Source of the DNA: an uncultured Desulfobacterales bacterium | Lineage (GTDB): Bacteria > Desulfobacterota > Desulfobacteria > Desulfobacterales > SpSt-501 | Assembly: GCA_938048455.1 (NCBI GenBank) | Contig: CALIUY010000017.1 | Span: forward strand, 108,943 to 172,942 | Direction: 5' to 3' | DNA length: 64,000 bases | Part shown: in pieces, positions 15,073 through 23,520 of the stretch | Layout: each line of letters begins with the position of its first letter | How positions within the stretch are numbered: the stretch's first letter is position 1 | The notes under the pieces: model-generated | What the model saw: only the letters and a program-made list of their open reading frames with translations | Told to the model about the DNA's origin: nothing | Database searches by the model: none | Position numbers and translations under genes: made by a program

Positions 15073-16437
15073 TCAGCTCTCGTCGAGCAGTCCGGAAAGC
15101 GAATGGGCGTGCGCCTGGGTGATGCGCACGACCACGACGTCCCCCGGACGCGGGATTTTCCCCCGCGGGCCTCCGGTCTCGAAGTGGACGATCTTGTTGC
15201 CGGGAGTCCTTCCTGTCCAGCGTGAGACCCCCTCCTTGCCCTCCAGGCTTCGCAGCGGCCGCCCCGGCCCCTCGACCAGCACCTCCTGCCGGGTGCCCAC
15301 AAGGGCGCGGTGAATCGCCGCGGTGATCTCTTCCTGCATCCGGAGCAAAACCTGCAGTCGCCTGCGTTTCTCCGGCGGGGGAACCTTCGGCGCCAATCCG
15401 GCCGCGGCGACGTTGGGGCGGTCGGAGTACATGAAGGCGAACACCCCGTCGAAGCGGACCTCCGCGAGCAGGCGCAAGGTCGCTTCGAAGTCCTCTTCCG
15501 TCTCGCCCGGAAAGCCGACGATCAGGTCGGTGGTGACGGCGATCCCGGGAAGACTATCCCGCAGACGGGCCACCTTGTCAAGGTAGTGCCGCCGGGAGTA
15601 GCGGCGGTTCATGGCCGCAAGCACGCGGTCGGATCCCGACTGCACCGGCAGGTGGATGTGGGGGCAGAGCTTTTCGAGACGGCCGAACGCCGTGGCGAGC
15701 TCGTCGGTCAAATCCTTGGGGTGTGAGGTCGTGAAGCGGATGCGCCGCAGGCCCTCGATCTCGTTCACCGCCGCCAGCAGCCGGGGAAAAGGTCCCCAGC
15801 CCTCCTTGGCGCCGTAGCTGTTGACGTTCTGCCCGAGGAGCACGACCTCCCGGGCGCCCTCGGCGACGTAGGCTTGGATTTCGGCGAGAATCCGATCGGG
15901 CGGCCGGCTTCGCTCCCGGCCGCGCACGTGGGGAACCACACAGTAGGCGCAGAAGTTGTCGCAGCCCTGCATGATCGTGACGTAACGCGAAACCCCCGCC
16001 GGGCCCTCGCCAGGAAGGGCTTCCGCCTCCGGCGGCGATTCCTCGTCCGTGCCGACAGCGACAAGCGGTTTGCGCTCCCGCAGCCGCTTTTCGACGAGTT
16101 CCGGCAACCGCTCGACGGCACGGGGGCCGAAGACGAGATCGACGTGCGGCGCCCGCTCGAGGATCCGCCCGCCCTCTTGTTCGGCGACACAGCCGCCCAC
16201 GGCGAGCAGACGTTCCGGACGCCCGCGTTTCAGGGGTTCGAGCCGTCCGAGCAGACTCCAGGCTTTCTGCTCCGCCTTGGCGCGCACGGAGCAGGTGTTC
16301 ACCACCACGAGGTCGGCCGCCTCGGCCGACGGCGCCGCGGACCAGCCGCGTCCGCGCAGGAAACGGGCGATCCGCTCCGCGTCGTAGGCGTTCATCTGAC
16401 AGCCGAACGTATAGATGTAAAAGCTTTTCCCGTCCAT
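15073..16437 (-). CDS. miaB: tRNA-2-methylthio-N6-dimethylallyladenosine synthase MiaB
   Basis: A 454-residue radical-SAM methylthiotransferase. The N-terminal UPF0004 domain holds the three cysteines of the auxiliary iron-sulfur cluster: Cys13 (TFGCQMN), Cys49 (NTCSVR) and Cys83 (GGCVAE). The radical-SAM cluster is Cys159, Cys163 and Cys166 in CDNFCAYC. The VRGRERSR and GQNVNSYG motifs are typical of MiaB rather than RimO or MtaB. A C-terminal TRAM domain spans about 375-445. It adds the methylthio group to i6A37 in tRNAs reading UNN codons. A near-consensus promoter with TATACT lies just upstream, and DUF151 follows. Confidence 0.96.
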   Translation of the reverse strand: MDGKSFYIYTFGCQMNAYDAERIARFLRGRGWSAAPSAEAADLVVVNTCSVRAKAEQKAWSLLGRLEPLKRGRPERLLAVGGCVAEQEGGRILERAPHVDLVFGPRAVERLPELVEKRLRERKPLVAVGTDEESPPEAEALPGEGPAGVSRYVTIMQGCDNFCAYCVVPHVRGRERSRPPDRILAEIQAYVAEGAREVVLLGQNVNSYGAKEGWGPFPRLLAAVNEIEGLRRIRFTTSHPKDLTDELATAFGRLEKLCPHIHLPVQSGSDRVLAAMNRRYSRRHYLDKVARLRDSLPGIAVTTDLIVGFPGETEEDFEATLRLLAEVRFDGVFAFMYSDRPNVAAAGLAPKVPPPEKRRRLQVLLRMQEEITAAIHRALVGTRQEVLVEGPGRPLRSLEGKEGVSRWTGRTPGNKIVHFETGGPRGKIPRPGDVVVVRITQAHAHSLSGLLDES

Positions 16438-16452
16438 CCGCAGACCTGCGCC

Positions 16453-16480
16453 AGTATAGCCACACGTCGCCGGATTGCAA
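16453..16480 (-). promoter_or_regulatory. Sigma-70-like promoter for miaB
   Basis: Minus strand: TTGCAA (-35, 16475-16480), 16 bases, TATACT (-10, 16453-16458). The expected transcript start is near 16446, only about nine bases before the miaB ATG, which leaves little or no leader. It is back to back with the recJ promoter. Confidence 0.6.
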
Positions 16481-16514
16481 CCCGGGTCCGCCCCGGCGGG
16501 AAAAGAGACGCGCG

Positions 16515-16543
16515 TTGTGGAAGGGGGCCTCTTCGGCTATAGA
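16515..16543 (+). promoter_or_regulatory. Sigma-70-like promoter for recJ
   Basis: TTGTGG (-35, 16515-16520), 17 bases, TATAGA (-10, 16538-16543). Initiation six to eight bases after the -10 box falls at about 16549-16551, which is the recJ ATG itself, so the transcript may be leaderless. The TTG at 16515 that could extend the reading frame is part of this -35 box. Confidence 0.6.
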
Positions 16544-16550
16544 GACGGCG

Positions 16551-18281
16551 ATGAAAAAACCTCTTCTCTTCGCCCGGCCGCCGGAGCGGGCCCTGCGTGA
16601 ACTGGAGGAGGGGCTGGGACTTTCGCCGCTTTTGGCCCGGCTGCTCGTCAACCGCGGACTCACCGGTTGCGCGGCGGCGCGGGACTTCCTGGCCCCCCCG
16701 GCCGCCGGCCGCCTGCGCCCCCCGAGCGGACTGCGGGACCTCGAACCCGCTCTGGAGCGGCTCGCGCGCGCGGTCCGAACCGGCGAGCCGATTTTGGTCT
16801 TCGGCGACTACGACGTGGACGGCGTAACCGCGGGGGTGACGCTGCAGAGGTTCCTCGCCGCCTGCGGCGCCCCCGCCCGGCTCTATCTCCCTCATCGCCT
16901 CGAGGAGGGCTACGGGCTCAAACCCCGACACATCCGCGAGGAGGCTTGCCGCCGGGGAATCCGCCTCGTCGTCACCGTGGACTCCGGCTCCACGAGCCAC
17001 GCGGCGATCCGCGAGGCGGCCGACCGCGGCGTCGACGTCATCGTCACCGACCACCACACCGTCAACGGCGATCTGCCGCCCGCGCTGGCGGTGATCAACC
17101 CCCGCCGGCCCGACTGCCCGGCGGGACTGGAGCACCTGGCCGGGGTGGGGGTCGCCTTCTATCTCGCCGTGGCCCTGCGCCGCCGCCTGCGCGAAGAGGG
17201 CTTCTTCGTCGCGCGGCCCGAGCCGAACCTGCTTTCCTGGTGCGATCTCGTCGCCCTGGGGACGATCGCCGACGCCGCCCCGCTTGCGGCCGAAAACCGC
17301 ATCCTCACCCGGATCGGACTCGACCGCATCGCCCGCTCCGAGCGCCCCGGCCTCCAGGCCCTGAAAGCCGCCTCCGGCCTGGCCGCGGAGGACCTCGCCA
17401 GCGGCGAAGAGGCGGCCTTCCGCCTCATTCCGCCGCTCAACGCCGCAGGCCGCCTCGATCACCCCCGGCTGGCGGCCGAGCTCCTCACCGCCGCCGACGC
17501 TTCAAGCGCCGAGCGTCTCGCCCGACGCTTGACCGCGCTCAACCGGGCCCGGCGGGAAATCGAGCGCGCCGTCCTCGCCGACGCCGAGGCCGAGCTCGCC
17601 TCCCGCCCGGAGCTGCTGGCCGGCCATGGCCTGGTGCTGGCCCGCGACGGCTGGCACCCGGGGGTGATCGGCATCGCCGCCGCCCGCCTGGCGCAGCGCT
17701 ATTCCCGTCCGGTCGTCCTGGTCGCCCTCGAAGGTCGCCGCGGCCGGGGCTCGGCGCGCTCGCTGGCCGGGATCGACCTGGCGGCCTGCCTGACCGCCTG
17801 CGGCCGGCATCTCGAGGCCGTAGGCGGCCACGCCCAGGCGGCGGGGCTGGAAATCGACGCCGCACGCTTGCCCTCCTTCCGCGCAGCCTTCGAAGAGGCG
17901 GTCGCCGCGGCGGCGGCCGGGGCGGCCCGCGAGGCCGCCTGGGTCGTGGACGCCCCGTTGGAGATCGCCGACATCGACGAAGCCGCGCTCGAAAGCCTCC
18001 GGGCCCTCATGCCCTTCGGGGCCGGAAACCCCGAGCCGCTCTTCCTCGCCCGGCAGGTCGAGGTGGTCGCCTCGGTCCGCCTGTCGGGGGGCCACCGCCG
18101 TTTGCTGCTGCGCAGCGCCGGGTCCGGGGCCGCCCGCCGGCCGCTTCCCGCCCTCTGGTTCCATCCCGACCCGGCGGCAGCCGATTGCCGCCGTTTCGCC
18201 CGCCTCCTCTACCGGCTGCGGCCCGAGCGCGCGAACAGCGGACACCCCGAACTCCGGGTGGAAGACGCCGATCCCGGATGA
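16551..18281 (+). CDS. recJ: Single-stranded-DNA-specific exonuclease RecJ
   Basis: A 576-residue 5'-3' exonuclease of recombination and mismatch repair. DHH-family motifs: VFGDYDVDG with Asp86, Asp88 and Asp90, VTVDSGS, and DHH at 167-169 followed by the INPRRPDCP motif. The DHHA1 domain has GWHPGVIGIAAARL and GRGSARSLAG, and GGHAQAAGL near residue 425. An OB domain closes the protein. In motif III, VDSGST replaces the usual VD(C/N)GI, a small deviation. ATG 16551 is chosen over an in-frame TTG at 16515 because that TTG is inside the predicted promoter. Confidence 0.95.
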   Translation: MKKPLLFARPPERALRELEEGLGLSPLLARLLVNRGLTGCAAARDFLAPPAAGRLRPPSGLRDLEPALERLARAVRTGEPILVFGDYDVDGVTAGVTLQRFLAACGAPARLYLPHRLEEGYGLKPRHIREEACRRGIRLVVTVDSGSTSHAAIREAADRGVDVIVTDHHTVNGDLPPALAVINPRRPDCPAGLEHLAGVGVAFYLAVALRRRLREEGFFVARPEPNLLSWCDLVALGTIADAAPLAAENRILTRIGLDRIARSERPGLQALKAASGLAAEDLASGEEAAFRLIPPLNAAGRLDHPRLAAELLTAADASSAERLARRLTALNRARREIERAVLADAEAELASRPELLAGHGLVLARDGWHPGVIGIAAARLAQRYSRPVVLVALEGRRGRGSARSLAGIDLAACLTACGRHLEAVGGHAQAAGLEIDAARLPSFRAAFEEAVAAAAAGAAREAAWVVDAPLEIADIDEAALESLRALMPFGAGNPEPLFLARQVEVVASVRLSGGHRRLLLRSAGSGAARRPLPALWFHPDPAAADCRRFARLLYRLRPERANSGHPELRVEDADPG

Positions 18282-18302
18282 GTCGGTGGCGGGTTTTTTT
18301 GC

Positions 18303-18331
18303 TTGAATTTTCAAAGCTCCTTCGGTAAGCT
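18303..18331 (+). promoter_or_regulatory. Possible sigma-70 promoter for the 18395 gene
   Basis: TTGAAT (18303-18308), 17 bases, TAAGCT (18326-18331). The short stretch is clearly less GC-rich than its surroundings. It would give a leader of roughly 57 bases for the 140-residue protein gene. The -10 match is only moderate. Confidence 0.4.
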
Positions 18332-18394
18332 GATCATCTGGATCGCCAGGGGCGATCCGCATCCGCTTCCGACGACGACAAGGAACCGCATTTC

Positions 18395-18817
18395 ATGGCC
18401 AAGGTCTTCCGACCCAGTACGCGAGAATCCTCGATCCTCTCCAAGATCGAATCGAGCAAGGAACACAAGCGACGCCTCGCCCTGAGCAGCCTGCGGGAGT
18501 GTCTGGACCCGCTGGCGAACGCGATCTCCATGAAGCTCATCGAAAACGGCCTGGTGGAAACGACCAACAAGAACGCGCTCGAGGAGCAGATCCGCCTCTG
18601 CCTGGAAAAGTTGACGCGGGCGAGCGACTTCGACATCGACTACCAGATCGCTCCGGTGCGCAACCTCGTCCCCGACGGCAACGTCGTCAGCCTCTACCTC
18701 ACGGCCTTCATCATCGAGAAGCTCCTCGACCACAAGGACGTGGTCGACATCTTCGGCGCGGACGAGGAAATCTACGGCACCGTGAACCAGCAGGTGAAAA
18801 AACTCATCCCCGTCTGA
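18395..18817 (+). CDS. Conserved-looking hypothetical protein (140 aa)
   Basis: A 140-residue protein with no signal peptide or membrane segment. It is predominantly helical, with two Ser/Lys-rich N-terminal helices (RESSILSKIESSKEHKRR) and a C-terminal hydrophobic core (VVSLYLTAFIIEKLLDHKDVVDIFG). Codon use is like its neighbours, and a possible promoter lies upstream, so I consider it a real gene. I do not recognise a family. Its stop TGA shares an A with the ATG of the RNase Z-like gene (TGATG), implying coupled translation and a possible functional link. Confidence 0.7.
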   Translation: MAKVFRPSTRESSILSKIESSKEHKRRLALSSLRECLDPLANAISMKLIENGLVETTNKNALEEQIRLCLEKLTRASDFDIDYQIAPVRNLVPDGNVVSLYLTAFIIEKLLDHKDVVDIFGADEEIYGTVNQQVKKLIPV

Positions 18818-19908
18818 TGTCCGCACTCGCCGCCCCGCGGCTCCTGAACGGGCCGCTGGAAGATCCGGTGCTCTTCCTGCCCTTCGCGCACCGGCGCCGC
18901 GGGATGCTCTTCGACCTGGGCGACCTCTCCGCCCTCCCCGCCCGGGATCTCCTGAAGGTTTCCCACGCCTTCGTCAGTCACACGCACATGGACCATTTTA
19001 TCGGCTTCGACCGCCTGCTGCGGGTCCATCTCGGCCGTGGCGCCGTATTGACCTTGGCCGGCCCTCCCGGCTTTCTTCGCCACCTCGAGGGCAAACTCGC
19101 CGCCTATTCCTGGGATCTCATGGACCGCTTCGCGGAGGGCCTCCGCCTGGGGGCGATCGAAGTTCACGCCGAGCGGCGGATCGCATGCGCCTACGACGGC
19201 CGGCGCGGCTTCGCCGCCGAAGCGGCACCCCGGGAAGCGCCGTTTTCCGGGGTGCTCTGGGAAGAGCCCGCGTTGCGGGTCGAGGCGGCCCTCCTCGAGC
19301 ACAGCATTCCCTGCCTCGGCTTCGCCGTGAGCGAACGCTTCCGCGTGCGGGTGCTCAAGACGGCGCTTCAAGCGCACGGGCTCGCCCCGGGCCGCTGGCT
19401 GAACGCTCTGAAGGAGGCGCTTTACGCGGGAGCGCCGCCGGAGACGGAGATTGCGGCGGAGCGCGAAGACGGAAAAGGGCTGCGCGTGTTCGCGCTGGGG
19501 GATCTGCGCGACACGCTGGTACGGATCGAATCCGGCCGCAAGATCGGCTACATCACCGACGTGATCGATCACCCGGCCAACCGCGAGGCCATCGTGCGGC
19601 TTTGCCGGGGAGCGGACCGGCTCTTCATCGAAGCCGCCTTTCTCGATGCCGAGGCCGCGCTGGCCCGCCGCAAACGCCATCTCACCGCACGCCAGGCGGG
19701 CGAGATCGCCGCCCTCGCCGGGGTGCGCTCCCTGGTCGTCATGCACCTCTCCCCGCGCTACGAGGGCCGCGAGAGCGAGGTCGAAGCCGAAGCCCAACGT
19801 TGCTTCCAGGAGCTGCGCCGGCGGCTCAGGCCGGCGCCCGGCGCCGGGGAACCCGCCGGGCCGCCACCCAGCGCGCCAGACCCGCCGCGTGACGCAGGCT
19901 TGCCTTGA
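18817..19908 (+). CDS. RNase Z-like metallo-beta-lactamase-fold protein
   Basis: A 363-residue metal-dependent hydrolase. The zinc motif is SHTHMDH (His55, His57, Asp59, His60). Later ligands are likely in LEHSIPCLGFAV, YITDVIDHPAN and VMHLSPRY. These fit the tRNase Z/ElaC branch of the fold: the S-x-P-R-Y tail is the RNase Z SxRY-type feature and the LEHSIPCLGF block is characteristic. The length is close to the usual 300-330 plus an insertion. It may mature tRNA 3' ends or act as a related nuclease. It is coupled to the unknown 140-residue gene, and its last 83 bases overlap the convergent glycan synthase gene. Confidence 0.8.
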   Translation: MSALAAPRLLNGPLEDPVLFLPFAHRRRGMLFDLGDLSALPARDLLKVSHAFVSHTHMDHFIGFDRLLRVHLGRGAVLTLAGPPGFLRHLEGKLAAYSWDLMDRFAEGLRLGAIEVHAERRIACAYDGRRGFAAEAAPREAPFSGVLWEEPALRVEAALLEHSIPCLGFAVSERFRVRVLKTALQAHGLAPGRWLNALKEALYAGAPPETEIAAEREDGKGLRVFALGDLRDTLVRIESGRKIGYITDVIDHPANREAIVRLCRGADRLFIEAAFLDAEAALARRKRHLTARQAGEIAALAGVRSLVVMHLSPRYEGRESEVEAEAQRCFQELRRRLRPAPGAGEPAGPPPSAPDPPRDAGLP

Positions 19909-22120
19909 GACCGGTCGCCGTCAGACGGAACAACGCCCGGAGACTGCCGACCTCCCGAGCCTGCCGTAGCTCGGAGAAGTATTTCCAGCGCGCGCTGTCC
20001 CCGTAGACGAAGTCCACGATCGCCCGCCGCACCGTCTCCTCGTCGTCCTCGAAACGACAGCCGACCCTCACCCCCCCGGCGAAAGGCTCGATGCGCACCA
20101 GCCGCAGGGGCAAACGGTGCATGCGCCCGCCGCTGTCCAAGGCCTCAAGCTCGAGACGCCCGGAGAGAAGCGGCGAACGGTCGGCGATCTCGAAGCCGGC
20201 ACCGGTCACCGACAGATCCCGCAGCACGGCGTCGACGCGCGTGCCCCGTCGGCGGTCGAGCAGGTGCACTCCTTCCCGCGGCGTGATGCGGTGCGTGCGG
20301 CGCAGCTGACGGCGCTCCCAGACGACCCCCAGGCAGCAGATGACGAGAAAGAGGTTGAAGGTGTTCCAGCACAGACAGATGACGATCGTGTCGATCAGGG
20401 CGGGACGGTTCAGAAGCAGAATGGCCCCGGCGCTGAAGGCGAGCAGGTTGAACAACAGCATGACATAGAAGGGGGTCGCCAGATGCGTGAGCGCGTCGTG
20501 CTCGAGCGAAAAGGTCTTGGGGGTCACGCGGAAGCGCGGGGAACGCGGGCGCAGGAAAACCGACACCACGGCCGGAATGAGGTAGATGCTCTGAATGATC
20601 TCGAAGAGCTCCGAGGTGAACGGATGGCGGAAACGGCCGTAGAGGCGGTTGGCGACGAAGTAGGAAGCGACGAGGTGCGGTACGGCGTAGGCGAGCACTT
20701 GCCCGAGCGAGGCGTTGTAGACCCGCAGGTTGAAGACGAGAAACATGAGGGGGGAGAGAAAGAAGACGATGCGTGCGAATCCGAAGAGCCAGAACAGACA
20801 GGCGTTCAGGTAGCACAGGCGCTGGGCGGAGCTCAGACCCGGCAGCCGCAGAGGATTGCGGAGCAAAAGAATCTGGATCATCCCCTTCGCCCAGCGGCTG
20901 CGCTGGATGATGAAGCCGTCGAAGGATTCCGGCGACAGCCCCATCGTCATCGCCTTGTTCAGGTAGAGGCTTCTCCAGCCGGCCGCGTGCAGCTTGAGGG
21001 CGGTGCCGGCGTCCTCGGTGATCGTGTCCTCGACCAGCCCCCCGATCTCCACGAGCGCCCGCCGCCGCAGCAGCGCCGCCGAGCCGCAGAAGAACGAGGC
21101 GTTCCAGAAATCGAGACCGAGCTGGATCACCCCGTAGAACATTTCGTTTTCGCCCGGGCTTTCGCCCGCCGTCCCCAGGTTCTTTTCGACCGGAGTGGGG
21201 TTGATGAAAAAATGCGGCGTCTGCACCGTCGCCAAGCGCTCGTCGGCGAGGAAAAAGCCGACGGTATTGCGCAGGAAATCCCGCGTGGGGACGTGGTCGC
21301 AGTCAAGCACCAGAATCAGCTCCCCCCGAGGCCGGGGTTCCCCGAGACCGGGGTTGCGGCTCGGAGCGCTCCGTCCTCCCCGCTCGTCCTCGACCGCCAC
21401 CCCGAGGGCGGCGTTCAAGTTCCCGGCCTTGGCGTGGATATTGCGCTCGCGCGTCAAGTAGTGCACCCCCAGCGAGGAGGCGAGCGCCTGCAGTTTCCGG
21501 GCGCGCTCGCGCGCGGCCGCGGCGCGCGCCGGGTCGGGGTCGCTCAGGCGCTGAGTCGTTCCGCCGTCGTCGAGGACGAAGACCGCGAGTTTTTCCCGCG
21601 GGTAATCGAGCTGCGTGCAGGCGGTCAACGTGATGCGTACGATCTCGAGCGGCTCGTTCAGCGTGGGCACCAGGACATCGACCGTGGGCCATCGGCCGCG
21701 ATCCTCGGGCAGCGGGACCGGCCGCCGCTGCAGGGGGGCGACGTTCACGAAGAGGCCGATCAGGTGGGTGGCGATCCCGTAGGTCTCGGCGAGATAGAGC
21801 AACAGGAGAAAGATCACATCCCAGAGGCCGGTGTAGGCCAGGGTTTCAAAGGTACGGAAGGCCCAGTAACGCAGGCTGAGAAAGCCCCCGAACAGGAGCA
21901 GCGCCAGACGGCCGAAATCCCCCGTGCGCGGAACCAGGGACCCGGCGAGACCCATGGCGAGCAGCAGCCCGAGGGCGAGTTTCATCTGGTTTTCATCGGC
22001 GAGCGGAAAAGCGGCGCTCACGACGACGAGGGCGAAGAGCAGAATCGCCGCCCCGGCGAGAACGCGGGAAGAAGGGCGCGCGGGACCGCAGGATCCTTCC
22101 GGGGAAACCACCGGGTTCAT
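19826..22120 (-). CDS. BcsA-like family 2 glycan synthase with PilZ domain
   Basis: A 764-residue inner-membrane glycosyltransferase. After four N-terminal hydrophobic helices comes a GT-A domain with VLDDGG (183-187), LDCDH (Asp273 and Asp275 of DxD), ITED (general-base Asp370) and QRSRW (406-410). These are the complete processive cellulose-synthase set. More membrane helices follow, then a PilZ domain (about 610-710) with RRTHR and DLSVTG, the two c-di-GMP-binding motifs. It should polymerise a beta-glycan while c-di-GMP is bound. No BcsB, BcsZ or BcsC gene is adjacent. The start overlaps manC by four bases and the 3' end overlaps the RNase Z-like gene. Confidence 0.9.
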   Translation of the reverse strand: MNPVVSPEGSCGPARPSSRVLAGAAILLFALVVVSAAFPLADENQMKLALGLLLAMGLAGSLVPRTGDFGRLALLLFGGFLSLRYWAFRTFETLAYTGLWDVIFLLLLYLAETYGIATHLIGLFVNVAPLQRRPVPLPEDRGRWPTVDVLVPTLNEPLEIVRITLTACTQLDYPREKLAVFVLDDGGTTQRLSDPDPARAAAARERARKLQALASSLGVHYLTRERNIHAKAGNLNAALGVAVEDERGGRSAPSRNPGLGEPRPRGELILVLDCDHVPTRDFLRNTVGFFLADERLATVQTPHFFINPTPVEKNLGTAGESPGENEMFYGVIQLGLDFWNASFFCGSAALLRRRALVEIGGLVEDTITEDAGTALKLHAAGWRSLYLNKAMTMGLSPESFDGFIIQRSRWAKGMIQILLLRNPLRLPGLSSAQRLCYLNACLFWLFGFARIVFFLSPLMFLVFNLRVYNASLGQVLAYAVPHLVASYFVANRLYGRFRHPFTSELFEIIQSIYLIPAVVSVFLRPRSPRFRVTPKTFSLEHDALTHLATPFYVMLLFNLLAFSAGAILLLNRPALIDTIVICLCWNTFNLFLVICCLGVVWERRQLRRTHRITPREGVHLLDRRRGTRVDAVLRDLSVTGAGFEIADRSPLLSGRLELEALDSGGRMHRLPLRLVRIEPFAGGVRVGCRFEDDEETVRRAIVDFVYGDSARWKYFSELRQAREVGSLRALFRLTATGLKASLRHAAGLARWVAARRVPRRRAPA

Positions 22121-23520
22121 GCAGGATCCTCCAGGGTTTCTTGCGCCGCGGGGCGGGAGGCCTCCGCTTTCCAGAAGACGGCCACGAGCTCGACGGCGGC
22201 GGCGGTCGGGTTTTCGATCTCCACCCCGCCCCGGGCCTCCCAGCGAAGCGCCCCGCCGGCACGGAGCCGGCGACGGCTTCGGCCGCGGCGGACGCGGACC
22301 TCACCGTTCAGGAGCACCAGGTGCAGGGCCTGGTCGCCTTCTTCCCCGAGCCGGGCGCACGCCCCGGGATCGATCGACATCCGGCAGGTTCTCCCGGCCG
22401 GTTGGACGTCGAGCCACGTCTGTGTGCCCCAGGGGAAGGCGACGGTCAGATGGCGCTCGGCCTCGGGTCGTCCCCGCCGTTTCAGCTCGGCGACGATCTC
22501 TTTGACGTCCCGGCTCGAATCGAGGTCGGAGACGAAGAGCGAGTCCGGGGTTTCCACCACCACGAGGTTCTCGATCCGATTCACGGCGATCAGCCGGCTG
22601 CGGCCGAGCACGAGGCAGCCGTGTGCGTGACGGGCGAGGACATCCCCGTCGAGCACGTTGCCTGCGGCGTTCTTGGGGAGGAAATCGTAAAGCGATTTCC
22701 AGGAGCCGATGTCGCTCCAGCCCAGATCGACCGGGAGCACCACGCCGCGGGTGGTCTTTTCCATGACGGCGACGTCGAAGGAGACGTCCGGGAGCCGCGC
22801 GTAGTCGGGGCCGGCGATCGACGCCGGGCGCCGGCAGAGAGGCTCGAGAAGAGCGATCAGCTCCGGGGCGTGGCGGCGGAACTCCTCCACCGCCGTCGAA
22901 GCGCGCAGGGCGAACATGCCGCTGTTCCAGAAGAAAGTGCCGGCCGCGACGTAGCGCCGAGCGGTATCCAAGTCGGGTTTTTCGACGAAACGCCGAATGG
23001 GGGGCGCCTCGGTCTTTTCCGCTTCGGCCTCGATGTAGCCGTAGCCGGTCTCGGGGTAGCGGGGACGGATCCCGAAGGCCACGATGCGGCCGGAGGCGGC
23101 GAGCGCCATCGCCCGGGAAAGCGCCTCGTGGAAAGCCTCGCGCCGGGCGATCACGTGATCGGCGGGGAAGATCCCCAGCACCGCGTCGGGGACCTCGCGC
23201 AGGATCTCAAGGCAGGCCCGGAGCACGGCCGGGCCGGTGTTGCGCCCGAGGGGTTCGGGGAAGATGCGCCCGGCGGCCGGAATGCCGATCGCCTCGAGAT
23301 GCCGGGCGACTTCGCGCTCGTGGGCCGCCCCGCAGACGACGCGCACGGCGTCGGCCGGAAAGGGGGGCACCAGCCGCCGCAGCGTGCTCTGGATCAGCGA
23401 GTCGCCGCCCACCAGGCGGGCGAGCTGCTTCGGGTAAAGTTCCCGGGAAACCGGCCACAGGCGGGTGCCGCTGCCGCCGGCCAGCAGCACGGCGAACACG
23501 GGCAGTCCTTCGATCTTCAC
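22117..23520 (-). CDS. manC: Mannose-1-phosphate guanylyltransferase (ManC-type)
   Basis: A 467-residue nucleotidyltransferase. The GTP-binding motif is LLAGGSGTRLWP (12-23) with the family KQ at 31-32. FPADHV, FVEKPD, FFWNSGMF and DLGWSDIGSW all match mannose-1-phosphate guanylyltransferases, which make GDP-mannose. The C-terminal cupin-like part is divergent and lacks the histidine-rich metal site of bifunctional ManC/AlgA isomerases, so it is probably not a phosphomannose isomerase. GTG 23520, with GAGGAA upstream, overlaps the dnaE stop (GTGA). Its own stop overlaps the BcsA-like start (ATGA). This hints that GDP-mannose is linked to the glycan made next door. Confidence 0.9.
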   Translation of the reverse strand: MKIEGLPVFAVLLAGGSGTRLWPVSRELYPKQLARLVGGDSLIQSTLRRLVPPFPADAVRVVCGAAHEREVARHLEAIGIPAAGRIFPEPLGRNTGPAVLRACLEILREVPDAVLGIFPADHVIARREAFHEALSRAMALAASGRIVAFGIRPRYPETGYGYIEAEAEKTEAPPIRRFVEKPDLDTARRYVAAGTFFWNSGMFALRASTAVEEFRRHAPELIALLEPLCRRPASIAGPDYARLPDVSFDVAVMEKTTRGVVLPVDLGWSDIGSWKSLYDFLPKNAAGNVLDGDVLARHAHGCLVLGRSRLIAVNRIENLVVVETPDSLFVSDLDSSRDVKEIVAELKRRGRPEAERHLTVAFPWGTQTWLDVQPAGRTCRMSIDPGACARLGEEGDQALHLVLLNGEVRVRRGRSRRRLRAGGALRWEARGGVEIENPTAAAVELVAVFWKAEASRPAAQETLEDPA

